DNA of 64,000 nt, from assembly GCF_000384395.1 (NCBI RefSeq), contig NZ_ARWE01000001.1, positions 2,392,501 through 2,456,500 on the forward strand, given 5' to 3'. The notes below the pieces were generated by a model. That model ran no database searches and had not been told where the DNA came from. It worked only from the letters and a program-made list of their open reading frames with translations. A program made the position numbers and the translations under genes. Origin of the DNA: Geopsychrobacter electrodiphilus DSM 16401 (lineage in GTDB: Bacteria; Desulfobacterota; Desulfuromonadia; Desulfuromonadales; Geopsychrobacteraceae). Shown here piece after piece: positions 46,418-54,082 of the stretch (its first letter is position 1; the number at the start of each line of letters is the position of its first letter).

Positions 46418-47563
46418 TCAGACGTTTTTGTTGCTGAGAATTTTTACCGGCACACCGGAAGTCGCGCGCAGCAGGATATCCGGTTTGGCGAGGAGCAGCG
46501 TTTTTCCGCTCAGATCTTCAGCAACCATGACCCCTTCGCTCCCCCGACGCACAATGGTCACGGTTGTTTTACTGACCTTGCCAGCGGTATAGACCAGCAC
46601 GCTGGTCTGCCCGCCCGTGGAGAGCAGCACATCGTTGGGCAGCAGCACGCCGTTCCCCGTATAAAGCACCAGCGCAACATTGAGGAATTCTCCTTCAACC
46701 AGAGAGCTGCCAAGAGGTAAGGCTGCGCGATATTCACGCAGGCCGCTGCCCCCCGCCTGATTCTTGGCGACCAGGGGAAACTTTTGCTGGTCAAGCAGGA
46801 TGGCCGAGGCTTTCAGGTCAGAGGGCAATTTGATATCGAGGTAAAGACCATCGGTCGCGGCAATCTTCAGCAGCGCCTTGCCCGGCACCGCCAGATCTCC
46901 CGCCATCACCAGCCGGGCACTCAGCGTCCCGTCAGTCGGCGCGGTGATGCGTGTGTAACTGAGTTGGCTATCGAGCTCTTTTTCGCTCTCGCTCAGTTCA
47001 TTAATGCCGGAACGCAACATGTCAATGCCGCTTTTGGCGCTTTGCAGTTGCGCTTTCAGCTGGGCGATTCCGGTCTCTTCCTGGTTATATTGCTCAATAG
47101 AAGCCCCCTTGACATCGAGCAACTCCTTGGTACGGGCATGACTCTCGTTGGCGTTTTGCAGGGCAGTTTGCAAGGCCTTGAGGTTCCCCTGTTTGGCGGC
47201 GATATCATAGCCCAGGCTTTCGCCCTTAAGCTGCAGCCCGGCCTTTTTCGCTTTTAATTCACGATCATCAATTTGCACCAGCAGATCCCCTTTTTTGATG
47301 GCATCCCCTTCCCGCTTGTAAAGCTTGAGGATCCGCCCACTGACTTTGGTCGACAGGGTGGTCGAGAGATCCGATGAAACGATCCCCATGGCGGGCAGGG
47401 TGAGAGTGACTTCCTGAGGTTGAACGCTGATCGACTCGACCATCACCGGCAGGATGCTGGCCACCGGGGCCTTTGCCAGGTTGGCCTTACGCGTTTTCAG
47501 CAGGACGATGGCGCTGCCCACGACCAGCAGGATCACCAGAGCTGTAATGAGTTTCTTTTTCAT
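46418..47563 (-). CDS. RND efflux periplasmic adaptor subunit
   Basis: This 381-residue membrane-fusion protein has an N-terminal anchor (LITALVILLVVGSAIVLL) and a lipoyl-like half motif (LSTTLSTKVSGRILKLYKREGDAIKKGDLLVQIDD). A coiled-coil hairpin spans about 110-200, and the second half motif is YTRITAPTDGTLSARLVMAGDLA. The beta-barrel and C-terminal parts follow. It links the RND pump with the TolC-like channel. Its start overlaps the TolC stop by 4 bp (ATGA), and the pump gene begins 16 bp after its stop. Confidence 0.94.
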   Translation of the reverse strand: MKKKLITALVILLVVGSAIVLLKTRKANLAKAPVASILPVMVESISVQPQEVTLTLPAMGIVSSDLSTTLSTKVSGRILKLYKREGDAIKKGDLLVQIDDRELKAKKAGLQLKGESLGYDIAAKQGNLKALQTALQNANESHARTKELLDVKGASIEQYNQEETGIAQLKAQLQSAKSGIDMLRSGINELSESEKELDSQLSYTRITAPTDGTLSARLVMAGDLAVPGKALLKIAATDGLYLDIKLPSDLKASAILLDQQKFPLVAKNQAGGSGLREYRAALPLGSSLVEGEFLNVALVLYTGNGVLLPNDVLLSTGGQTSVLVYTAGKVSKTTVTIVRRGSEGVMVAEDLSGKTLLLAKPDILLRATSGVPVKILSNKNV

Positions 47564-48846
47564 TGAACGACTCCTGTCAGTTCGTCGCCGTAAAGGACAG
47601 CCTGTTGGCTGATGATCTGCCAGCGGTCGACGTAGGTTTTATGCAGGTTGGCTTCGGCATCGAGAACCTGGGCTTCAAAACGTAAGTATTCTTCAGTGGT
47701 CATGCGCCCACTGCGATAGGCGACCTTGGCGATCTCCAGCAGCCGCCGGTTGTTATCGAGGCTGGTCTGGGCCAACGCCGTTGAGCGATCGATCACCGGC
47801 AGTTGCTCACGCAGGGTTTGCGCTTCCACTCTCAGATCGGACCGCAGTTGCGAAAGTATGCGCTGCTCACGCTCTAGCTGGACTTTTGCCTGGTTAATCG
47901 AACCACCGAGGCTGCGGTTAAAGAGGGGCAGTGAGACGGAGATGCCGACATAGTTGTAGCTGCGATCGATGGAACTCCCGGTGTTGTAGGCCTCGCCGGC
48001 GTTTTCGGAGACAACTCCTTCGAGTTTGACTGACGGATAATGCTGATCCCAGGCTTGTTGCAGCTCCTTTTCGGCGGCAGCGACATTCGCTTGCTGTTGG
48101 GTCTGTCGCAAAAAATCGCCGGTGACGACTTCATGCTTAAGAGAAAGTGGGACGAAGTGATGCAGCCTGATACCGGTCAACTGTTCCAATTGACTGGTCA
48201 GGGAGATCGCCTGACGCTGCAGATCGTTGCGCTGTTTCTGCAGATCATTCAGGGTGGTTGCGACCTTCAGGATTTCTGATTCTGGAACCCGGCCATTGTT
48301 GACCGCCAGTTGCAGGTCGTCACGGGTTTTGGTTAAGGATTCAAGCCGCGAGGCGATGGCCTCCTCAAGATGACTGGTGAAGGCTAATGAGGCATCAAGT
48401 GAAACGACAGCCGCCTGCCGTGTGATTAACCTCAACCTGTGCCCGGCCTTACTCGCCTTTTGCAGCTGTTTGACCTTGTCGGCCAGTGAATAGAGACCCT
48501 TGACGAAGAGTGGCATCTCCGCTTTCAGGCCATAGCGGGTAATATTTTTAGAAAAGGGGATTGAGTCGCCGGCGGCAATATTGACTTCGGTCGGCGTCAT
48601 CGGCCGCAGGTTGGTCGGCGAGCTATAGCTGGTGTAACTGCCGAAGGCCGTCAGGGTGGGATACAGTTCGGCGTGGGCCTGCTCCAGGCGAATTTCGGCT
48701 GAGCGCACACCTAAGGCGCTGGCCTCGATATCCGGCTGTTTCGCTACGGCTTCGAGCAGGCTGGTGATACTCGGCTCGGCCGCCAGCACCGGAAGCCCCC
48801 AGAGCAGCAGCGCAAGTAAAAATGTCAGATATTTTTTCAAAATCAT
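47560..48846 (-). CDS. TolC-family outer-membrane efflux channel
   Basis: This 428-residue protein has a cleavable signal peptide (LTFLLALLLWGLPVLAAEP). Two outer-membrane-efflux repeats follow (about 30-220 and 225-420), rich in long helices such as GVRSAEIRLEQAHAELYPTL and AAAEKELQQAWDQHYPSVKL. It is the first gene of the efflux operon, with AAGGAG before the ATG. The 300 bp upstream hold a 102-bp inverted repeat and a MITE-like element that may affect its expression. Confidence 0.93.
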   Translation of the reverse strand: MILKKYLTFLLALLLWGLPVLAAEPSITSLLEAVAKQPDIEASALGVRSAEIRLEQAHAELYPTLTAFGSYTSYSSPTNLRPMTPTEVNIAAGDSIPFSKNITRYGLKAEMPLFVKGLYSLADKVKQLQKASKAGHRLRLITRQAAVVSLDASLAFTSHLEEAIASRLESLTKTRDDLQLAVNNGRVPESEILKVATTLNDLQKQRNDLQRQAISLTSQLEQLTGIRLHHFVPLSLKHEVVTGDFLRQTQQQANVAAAEKELQQAWDQHYPSVKLEGVVSENAGEAYNTGSSIDRSYNYVGISVSLPLFNRSLGGSINQAKVQLEREQRILSQLRSDLRVEAQTLREQLPVIDRSTALAQTSLDNNRRLLEIAKVAYRSGRMTTEEYLRFEAQVLDAEANLHKTYVDRWQIISQQAVLYGDELTGVVQ

Positions 48847-48885
48847 TCTCCTTATTTTTTCCGTTAAGGGCAGTCGCTGTCATAA

Positions 48886-48987
48886 AGTTCAGGACAGAAC
48901 CACAGCGGGGCAGGATGAAATCATGATTTCAAATGGAGGGGACAATTCCACCCTGCTCTCTCCCCTGCTGTGGTTCTGTGCTGAACT
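48886..48987. repeat. 102-bp inverted repeat upstream of the efflux operon
   Basis: The left arm AGTTCAGGACAGAACCACAG and the right arm CTGTGGTTCTGTGCTGAACT are inverted with one mismatch. Pairing continues less perfectly through GC-rich inner segments. The centre includes the 14-bp palindrome GAAATCATGATTTC. It lies 40 bp upstream of the TolC start and 3 bp from the neighbouring MITE-like element. It may be another small mobile repeat or a strong cruciform or hairpin. The 301-bp gap 48847-49147 contains only these two elements. Confidence 0.85.
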
Positions 48988-48990
48988 CTA

Positions 48991-49148
48991 GTGTCCCGAT
49001 TGGTTAATTCCATTCATTAATTCTGGTCCTTTTGACCGCCGGCTGTGTTGCGTCTCCTCGGTTTAACTATGCTAGGCCTGCGTCGACACGCCTTGCCGAC
49101 GGTCAAAATGCCGCAGAATTATCTAAAAGGACTAACCAAACGGGACAC
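48991..49148. mobile_element. MITE-like element with TA target duplication
   Basis: The 158-bp element has terminal inverted repeats GTGTCCCGATTGGTTA (left) and, read inward from the right, GTGTCCCGTTTGGTTA. It is flanked on both sides by TA (48989-48990 and 49149-49150). Subterminal TTTTGACCGCCGGC and GCCGACGGTCAAAA are also inverted. No ORF of use is present. TA duplication and terminal repeats of this kind fit a non-autonomous relative of the IS630/Tc1-mariner group. The right-hand TA plus the first element base forms the stop codon of the TauE/SafE gene. Confidence 0.8.
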
Positions 49149-49909
49149 TATCCAAACAGTTGCATCCCCATCTTGAGTGCCAGCAGCAACAACAACCCGC
49201 CAAGAAACTTCTTGACGGTGACGGGTTTGAGCTTTGCCTGCATGACCCTGGTACCCAGAACTCCGCCGATAAATGCGGCGACCGCGGCCGGGATCATCAA
49301 CCGTAAATCGGCATACCCCATGACCAGGTAGGCGATGAGGCCGCTCAGCGAGGAAAAGGGCACGACAAAGGCTGTGATGACCGCGACCTTCTTCGGGTTG
49401 AAGCCGAGCATGATCATCAAGGGCGCGATCAAACCACCGCCGCCGACCCCGAGCAGACCGGAGAGATATCCGGCGACAGCACCGATCAGCGCTGGGGCGA
49501 GAATCGGCCGGTCTTCACGGAACTGACCTTCAAACTTTCCGGCGCGAAAGAAGATCAGTATCAACCCTGAAAAGAGTAGAAACAGGGTAAAAACCGCCAG
49601 CACCATCGGCATAGGAATCCAACGGGTTGACCAGGCACCGAGCGGGGCAAGCAGAAACGAACTGATGATGATCGGCACGCCAAGTCGAAAGTCGAGGCGT
49701 TTCGCGCGGATATTACTAACGCTCGCACCCGTCATGCTCAGGGTATTCACCAGCAGCCCGGTCGGTTTGGCGATGAGCAGCGGCACCTCCAACCAACTGA
49801 GTGCCGGCACCAACGCAATCGCCGAGCCGACCCCGCCGAGGGCGAAGACAAAGCTCAGACCAAAGGCGAACAGCGGGATGATCAGTTGGTTTAATAATTC
49901 AGTGTCCAT
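49148..49909 (-). CDS. TauE/SafE-family membrane transporter
   Basis: This 253-residue protein has about seven to eight hydrophobic helices, with family motifs FVFALGGVGSAIALVPALSWLEVPLLIAKPTGLLVNTLS and AGYLSGLLGVGGGGLIAPLMIMLGFNPKKVAVITAF. Members move sulfite, sulfonates or related anions. It is at the end of the ArsR-controlled leftward cluster, 67 bp after the CDF gene. Its stop TAG is made of the TA target duplication and the first base of the MITE-like element. The original C-terminus may therefore have been altered by insertion, although the length is normal for the family. Confidence 0.9.
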   Translation of the reverse strand: MDTELLNQLIIPLFAFGLSFVFALGGVGSAIALVPALSWLEVPLLIAKPTGLLVNTLSMTGASVSNIRAKRLDFRLGVPIIISSFLLAPLGAWSTRWIPMPMVLAVFTLFLLFSGLILIFFRAGKFEGQFREDRPILAPALIGAVAGYLSGLLGVGGGGLIAPLMIMLGFNPKKVAVITAFVVPFSSLSGLIAYLVMGYADLRLMIPAAVAAFIGGVLGTRVMQAKLKPVTVKKFLGGLLLLLALKMGMQLFG

Positions 49910-49976
49910 AAGATTCGCTTGGTTAAAATGCCAAATAGACGGTCAAAAAAATTCCCCACAGAGGTGACGACAATTA

Positions 49977-50870
49977 TCAGTGATTCCCGGTCAAACAACT
50001 TCCGGCTTCAAATTGCAGTGTGACATGGTTGATGCCGAAGTCATCATGCAGTATCTGCTCAATCTGCACGGCGATCGGTGCCGTCGCGCTCAGCAGCGCA
50101 TCATCCACCGCGATGTGCGCTTCGAAGTGAATGTCCCGATCATCGACCTGCCACAGGTGGATATGATGCGCGTCACACACCCCGGGTAGTTCTGCCAGTT
50201 TTGACTCTAACTCTTCGAGGGTGATGTTCCCCGGGACCTTGAGCATCAACACGTCAACGGCGGTCTGGATAATTTTCCAGCTCTCCCAACCGACATAGAT
50301 GGCAATCACAATACTTAGCAGCGGATCGATCCAGGTCAGTCCGAACAGCTTGATCGCCAAGGCGCCGAGAATAACTGCGATACTGGATACCGCATCAGAC
50401 AGCAGATGCAGATAGGCTGAGCGGATATTCAGATTATTCTTCGAACCACGGTGCAGCAGCCAGGTACCGACCAAATTGGCAATCAGCCCGAAACTGGCGA
50501 CGATCAGCATCAGACCACCATCGACCGGTTGCGGGTGAAGCAGTTTGTCGAATGCTTCGCGCAGCAGATAAATACAGACCGCCAACAGCACCGCTGAATT
50601 GATAACCGCCGCCAAAATCTGGGCGCGTTTGAGACCGAAAGTATACTGGCTGGTGCGCGGCTTCATACTCAGGTGCAGCGCGATGTAGCTGATGATAATC
50701 GCAATGCCGTCACTGAAATTGTGCAGCGCATCAGAGATCAGCGACAGACTGCCCGAAAGCAGTCCGCCGATGATCTCAATAACGGTGATAGCAAAATTGA
50801 GCAGCATGGTCGCCAGCAGGCGCGCGCCGGAAATATTTTCATCTTGATCGTGATGATGGTGACCGGACAT
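49977..50870 (-). CDS. Cation diffusion facilitator (CzcD/ZnT type)
   Basis: This 297-residue metal/proton antiporter has six helices. The N-terminus is His-rich (MSGHHHHDQDENISG). The transport-site motifs are SLISDALHNFSDGIAIIISY and YLHLLSDAVSSIAVILGALA, each with the His/Asp-Asp pattern of zinc transporters. The C-terminal cytoplasmic domain is present (HHIHLWQVDDRDIHFEAHIAV). Zn(II) or a related divalent metal is the likely substrate. The ATG at 50870 is chosen because the His-rich start matches the family and AAGGAG precedes it. It follows FmdE copy 2 by 11 bp. A decayed second copy of its start lies at 51600-51681. Confidence 0.94.
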   Translation of the reverse strand: MSGHHHHDQDENISGARLLATMLLNFAITVIEIIGGLLSGSLSLISDALHNFSDGIAIIISYIALHLSMKPRTSQYTFGLKRAQILAAVINSAVLLAVCIYLLREAFDKLLHPQPVDGGLMLIVASFGLIANLVGTWLLHRGSKNNLNIRSAYLHLLSDAVSSIAVILGALAIKLFGLTWIDPLLSIVIAIYVGWESWKIIQTAVDVLMLKVPGNITLEELESKLAELPGVCDAHHIHLWQVDDRDIHFEAHIAVDDALLSATAPIAVQIEQILHDDFGINHVTLQFEAGSCLTGNH

Positions 50871-50881
50871 GCTGAAGCTCC

Positions 50882-51484
50882 TTATTTTGCTTCTGAACAG
50901 GGGATACAGACCTGGCCTGCGGCAGTATCCTGCAACTTGTTGATGAAGGTCAACTCGCCACATTTGACACAGGGGTAGGCTTCAAAGACCCCTTTGCCCT
51001 GGGGTACCTCAACCTGCTTGATCGTGCTGATATTGAGGAATTTTTCTTCCGGCATCTTCAGAATGTTGTTCACCATCGGATCCGCCACTTCGGCTGGAAT
51101 ATTCTGCGGTGCCACGCCGGCCTTCCGTTGCTGAACAAACGGAGAATTCAGAGCATTGCTGAAGAATTCCGGTTTGAGCGAGACCCGCACAGAGCGGCCG
51201 GATTTGGCGTCGATCAGGGTGAAGGCCATCTTATTGTAATAGAGCTTCTTGATATTTGACTTGCCATAGGTGCATCCGGTCGCGGTCATCAGGCCATCAA
51301 GAAAACATCCGGCGGCATGCCCTTCTCCTGTTTCAGAGATCAGGCGCAGCTCTTTGTCCTGCGAGCGTTCAACGCCCAATGCCTTCATCGCCGCCAAACC
51401 GGCACGCAGCCCCATGGGCATGGCCGGGCATTTGTGTCCGTGAAATTTCATCCCAGTTTCAAACAGTTCATTCAGGTTTTCCAT
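50882..51484 (-). CDS. FmdE-family protein with C-terminal zinc ribbon, copy 2
   Basis: This 200-residue protein has an FmdE domain (about 1-150), with [22 protein letters not shown] and [23 protein letters not shown]-terminal zinc-ribbon-like part follows (CVKCGE then CIPCSEAK). The family is named after a subunit of formylmethanofuran dehydrogenase, but most bacterial members stand alone and their function is unknown. The conserved Cys and His residues suggest metal binding. It is a tandem paralogue of the gene at 51691. GAGGAG precedes the ATG, and the CDF gene follows by 11 bp. Confidence 0.88.
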   Translation of the reverse strand: MENLNELFETGMKFHGHKCPAMPMGLRAGLAAMKALGVERSQDKELRLISETGEGHAAGCFLDGLMTATGCTYGKSNIKKLYYNKMAFTLIDAKSGRSVRVSLKPEFFSNALNSPFVQQRKAGVAPQNIPAEVADPMVNNILKMPEEKFLNISTIKQVEVPQGKGVFEAYPCVKCGELTFINKLQDTAAGQVCIPCSEAK

Positions 51485-51599
51485 GAAGATCTCCTCGGTT
51501 TAGTGTTAAATATAGTCAGCGGTCAAACCCTGAACCATGCTGACCAGAACTTGCGCTTAAGCAAGGCCCTGCAAGTTAGTAAATCCCACCAACAGCACC

Positions 51600-51681
51600 T
51601 CTGAATTGAGCAGCATGGTCACCAGCAGACGCGCGCCTGACATGGTTTCATCCTGTAAGTGACGATGAAGACCGGACGAGC
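51600..51681 (-). pseudogene. Decayed 5' fragment of a second CDF transporter gene
   Basis: Directly after FmdE copy 1, the minus strand reads SSGLHRHLQDETMSGARLLVTMLLN, nearly matching the start MSGHHHHDQDENISGARLLATMLLN of the intact CDF gene after FmdE copy 2. Homology also covers the upstream FmdE tail read in that frame. The start codon is lost and homology ends after about 80 bp. The remaining bases up to FmdE copy 2 show no gene. This marks a former FmdE-CDF duplication. Confidence 0.85.
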
Positions 51682-51690
51682 TGAAACTCC

Positions 51691-52293
51691 TTATTTTTCT
51701 GCCGCGCAAGGAATACAGATCAAGCCATCCGCCGAATCTTGCAATTTGTTGACAAACGTCAGCTCCCAGCACCGGGCGCAGGGTTTGACATCGAACATTC
51801 CTTCCCCTTCAGGCAAATCGATCTGTTGGATTTCACCTATTTCGAGAAAATTCTCTTCGGCCAGATTAAGGATCTTCTCAACCTGAAAATCAACGTCTTC
51901 AGACGGAATATTCTGCGGCAAAACACCCGCCCGGCGCTGTAGAACAAACGGAGAGTTCAGTACCTGATTAAAAAAACTCGGTTTGAGGGAGACCCTTATT
52001 GACCGACCGGTCAAGGTGTCAATCAGGGTGAAGGCCATCTTGTTGTAATAGAGCTTCTGGATGTTCGACTTGCCATAGGTGCAACCAGTTGCGGTCATAA
52101 TACCGTCGACAAAGCAGCCAGCAACATGGCCAGCGCCCGTCTCTGACACCACGTGTAGTTCCTTGTCCCGGGAGTGCTCAACGCCGAGCGCATCCATGGC
52201 CGCCAGACCGGCGCGCAGCCCCATCGGCATGGCAGGGCATTTGTGACCGTGAAACTGCATGCCAGCTTCAAATAGATCATGTGCATTCATCAC
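51691..52293 (-). CDS. FmdE-family protein with C-terminal zinc ribbon, copy 1
   Basis: This 200-residue paralogue of the 50882 gene shares the FmdE core [43 protein letters not shown] and a zinc-ribbon-like tail (CARCWE and CIPCAAEK). The start is either GTG at 52293 or ATG at 52290, both 3' of GGAGG. It lies 17 bp after the ArsF-like gene. Because it is next to a decayed CDF copy, it belongs to the older duplicated unit that has lost its transporter. Its own reading frame is intact, so a function independent of the transporter is likely. Confidence 0.88.
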   Translation of the reverse strand: MMNAHDLFEAGMQFHGHKCPAMPMGLRAGLAAMDALGVEHSRDKELHVVSETGAGHVAGCFVDGIMTATGCTYGKSNIQKLYYNKMAFTLIDTLTGRSIRVSLKPSFFNQVLNSPFVLQRRAGVLPQNIPSEDVDFQVEKILNLAEENFLEIGEIQQIDLPEGEGMFDVKPCARCWELTFVNKLQDSADGLICIPCAAEK

Positions 52294-52309
52294 AGATTTT
52301 TACCTCCGT

Positions 52310-52741
52310 TTAGTTTTTCAGATAATCCGCGATCAAGTCGTGGACAAAGCTGACAAATTCCGGCTTCTGGTTCTCACCGAAATCCCAGAATTCCTCGACG
52401 TTCTTCCAACGCACCGGCTTGCCATCTTCTTCACGCACCAGCACCAGCGACTTGTCGGCAAGACCATAGTCCTTGATGTAATGCTTGTTCTCCGGCAGAT
52501 CAAAATTGATTAATTGCCACTGTAGTGAGCCGTTTGCCAGCTCTTTGGGGAAGGACTCCAACGCGGTTTTTGACCAGTCTTCAAAGGCCAGGCAGGTGCT
52601 GCAGCGCACATCGCCGTGAAAATAACGAACCAGCACCTGAGCTTGGGCCTGGCTCTGGCCGGGGGTAAAGCCCATCAGCAGTAATGGCAGGATGAAGGTC
52701 ATGATCAGAAGCTGAGCAATTTTCTTGTGCCGTTGTTGCAT
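52310..52741 (-). CDS. Exported thioredoxin-fold protein, ArsF-like
   Basis: This 143-residue protein has a signal peptide (IAQLLIMTFILPLLLMGFTPGQSQA). A short thioredoxin-like domain follows with HGDVRCSTCLAFEDW, a CxxC pair. Its C-terminal half is DKSLVLVREEDGKPVRWKNVEEFWDF. It matches proteins annotated as ArsF in arsenic clusters that also hold an ArsG-type membrane protein, as here. It likely shuttles electrons outside the inner membrane with the CcdA-like neighbour. The ATG at 52741 is chosen because GGGGGAGG lies upstream and the signal peptide follows. Confidence 0.85.
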   Translation of the reverse strand: MQQRHKKIAQLLIMTFILPLLLMGFTPGQSQAQAQVLVRYFHGDVRCSTCLAFEDWSKTALESFPKELANGSLQWQLINFDLPENKHYIKDYGLADKSLVLVREEDGKPVRWKNVEEFWDFGENQKPEFVSFVHDLIADYLKN

Positions 52742-52766
52742 GTTGTCGCCTCCCCCAAAAATGGTT

Positions 52767-53468
52767 TTATGCGGCCGTGTAGAGCAACCAGAAACCGCCG
52801 GCAATGACCAGGGTTCCGCAAACCCGTTTAATCCACTGAGTGCCTCTGGAGCCGGAGCTCCAGTTAAGATACTGCTGGACCTTTTCGGTAAAGGTCCCGG
52901 CAAAGACAATCACCGAGCAGTGGCCGACGCCGTAGGCGAACATCAAGGACGCGGCGAAGAGCATGCTGTGGTTCGCTTCGGTAAAAGCGACCCCGAGCAC
53001 CGGGCCCATAAAGGCGAAGGTGCAAGGGCCGAGGGCGACACCAAAGACCAACCCCAAAATCAAGGCGGCAAGCAGCCCCTTACGCCCTATATTGATCTTG
53101 CCCGGTCCCGACCAGGGCATGGGAAACAATCCCCAGAGATGCAGCCCGAACAGAAAGAAAATCGCCGCCACCAGCCAGTTGCCATAAACGCCGAGGTCAC
53201 CGAGCATCCGCCCGGCTAACGCAGTCAGCAGTCCGATCAGGGCGATGGAAAGCAGAATGCCGACCGCAAACAGGTTGGAAATCACAAACGCCCGGCGGAC
53301 ACTCATGCGCCCCTGGCCATCGATGAACCCGACGATCAGCGGAATGCTCGCCAGGTGGCAGGGGGAGAGCAGGATGCTCAGCACGCCCCAACCCACGGCG
53401 GCTGTCAGAGCAATGGCCGGGGCAGCGTAAACGCCATGGCTCAGGCTGGTCAGCAGTTGCTCGATCAT
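52767..53468 (-). CDS. CcdA/DsbD-like membrane electron carrier, ArsG-like
   Basis: This 233-residue protein has six or more helices and the CcdA-type motif LSPCHLASIPLIVGFI, plus a second-half ALGPCTFAFMGPVLGVAF. The paired cysteines of these two motifs carry electrons across the membrane from cytoplasmic thioredoxin to exported thiol proteins. The ATG at 53468 overlaps the thioredoxin-like stop by 4 bp (ATGA). Similar ArsG-family proteins are encoded in arsenic resistance clusters. With the ArsF-like and thioredoxin-like proteins it forms a complete transmembrane thiol relay. Confidence 0.88.
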   Translation of the reverse strand: MIEQLLTSLSHGVYAAPAIALTAAVGWGVLSILLSPCHLASIPLIVGFIDGQGRMSVRRAFVISNLFAVGILLSIALIGLLTALAGRMLGDLGVYGNWLVAAIFFLFGLHLWGLFPMPWSGPGKINIGRKGLLAALILGLVFGVALGPCTFAFMGPVLGVAFTEANHSMLFAASLMFAYGVGHCSVIVFAGTFTEKVQQYLNWSSGSRGTQWIKRVCGTLVIAGGFWLLYTAA

Positions 53469-53836
53469 TCCTTCGGTTCCGTAAAACGGTAGCCAAGCTC
53501 CTGCCACTTGTTGAGGATATCCTCGCGAGCAAAGAAGCCAGTATGCCGATAAAGTTCCTGACCTTCGGGGGCGAAAAAGATCTGGGTCGGGATCATCTGC
53601 ACACCGTAGCTGGCGGCCTCATCCCGATTTTTCCAGGCATCGACAAACTGAACCTCCAGACGTCCGGCGAAGTCGGTTTTGAGGGATTCCAGGATCGGCG
53701 CCATCTTGATACAGGGGATGCACTTGTCGGCGCCGACATCGACCAGCTTCGGCAGCGGGTTGGCCCAGGCAGTGCTCACCGGAAGCACCAAGACCAGCGC
53801 CAGGATAAGCAGTGTTTTCAATTTAGACATGGTCAT
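53465..53836 (-). CDS. Exported thioredoxin-family protein
   Basis: This 123-residue protein has a signal peptide (LKTLLILALVLVLPVSTAWA). A thioredoxin domain follows with the active site GADKCIPCIKMAP (CxxC) and the later cis-Pro region VQMIPTQIFF. It should act outside the inner membrane, receiving or passing electrons through the CcdA-like protein. It overlaps both neighbours by 4 bp, so the four-gene thiol block is tightly coupled. It carries a longer canonical thioredoxin fold than the ArsF-like protein. Confidence 0.9.
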   Translation of the reverse strand: MTMSKLKTLLILALVLVLPVSTAWANPLPKLVDVGADKCIPCIKMAPILESLKTDFAGRLEVQFVDAWKNRDEAASYGVQMIPTQIFFAPEGQELYRHTGFFAREDILNKWQELGYRFTEPKE

Positions 53837-54069
53837 TTCCCCAACAGTTTTTCAATCTCAGCTACCGCCGGGACCTTACCGGTCAGCAGTACCTTGCCGT
53901 CGACCGCGAGGCCCGGAGTGGTCATAACCCCGAAACTCATGATCTGGTTGATATCGGTGACCTTCTCCATTTGATAATCAAGGCCGAGGTTGTCGGCTGC
54001 CTGCTTGGCGCTTTCGGCCAACTTCTGACATTTGGCACAGCCGGTGCCGAGGATCTGAATCGTCTTCAT
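53833..54069 (-). CDS. Redox-active disulfide protein 2-type small thioredoxin
   Basis: This 78-residue cytoplasmic protein of the TM0996/MTH895 family begins MKTIQILGTGCAKCQKL, with a CxxC redox site. The cis-Pro loop is VMTTPGLAVDGKVLLTG. Such proteins are often encoded next to UPF0718 permeases, as here. The ATG at 54069 is supported by AAAAGGAG upstream. It overlaps the permease stop region and the thioredoxin-like start by 4 bp. It may deliver electrons or bind the substrate metalloid on the inner face. Confidence 0.9.
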   Translation of the reverse strand: MKTIQILGTGCAKCQKLAESAKQAADNLGLDYQMEKVTDINQIMSFGVMTTPGLAVDGKVLLTGKVPAVAEIEKLLGK

Positions 54070-54082
54070 GGTCAATCTCCTT

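Noticed and set aside
45451-46437. A 328-codon + strand frame opposite the RND pump gene
   Set aside because: It is antisense to well-conserved RND sequence and its translation has no recognisable fold.
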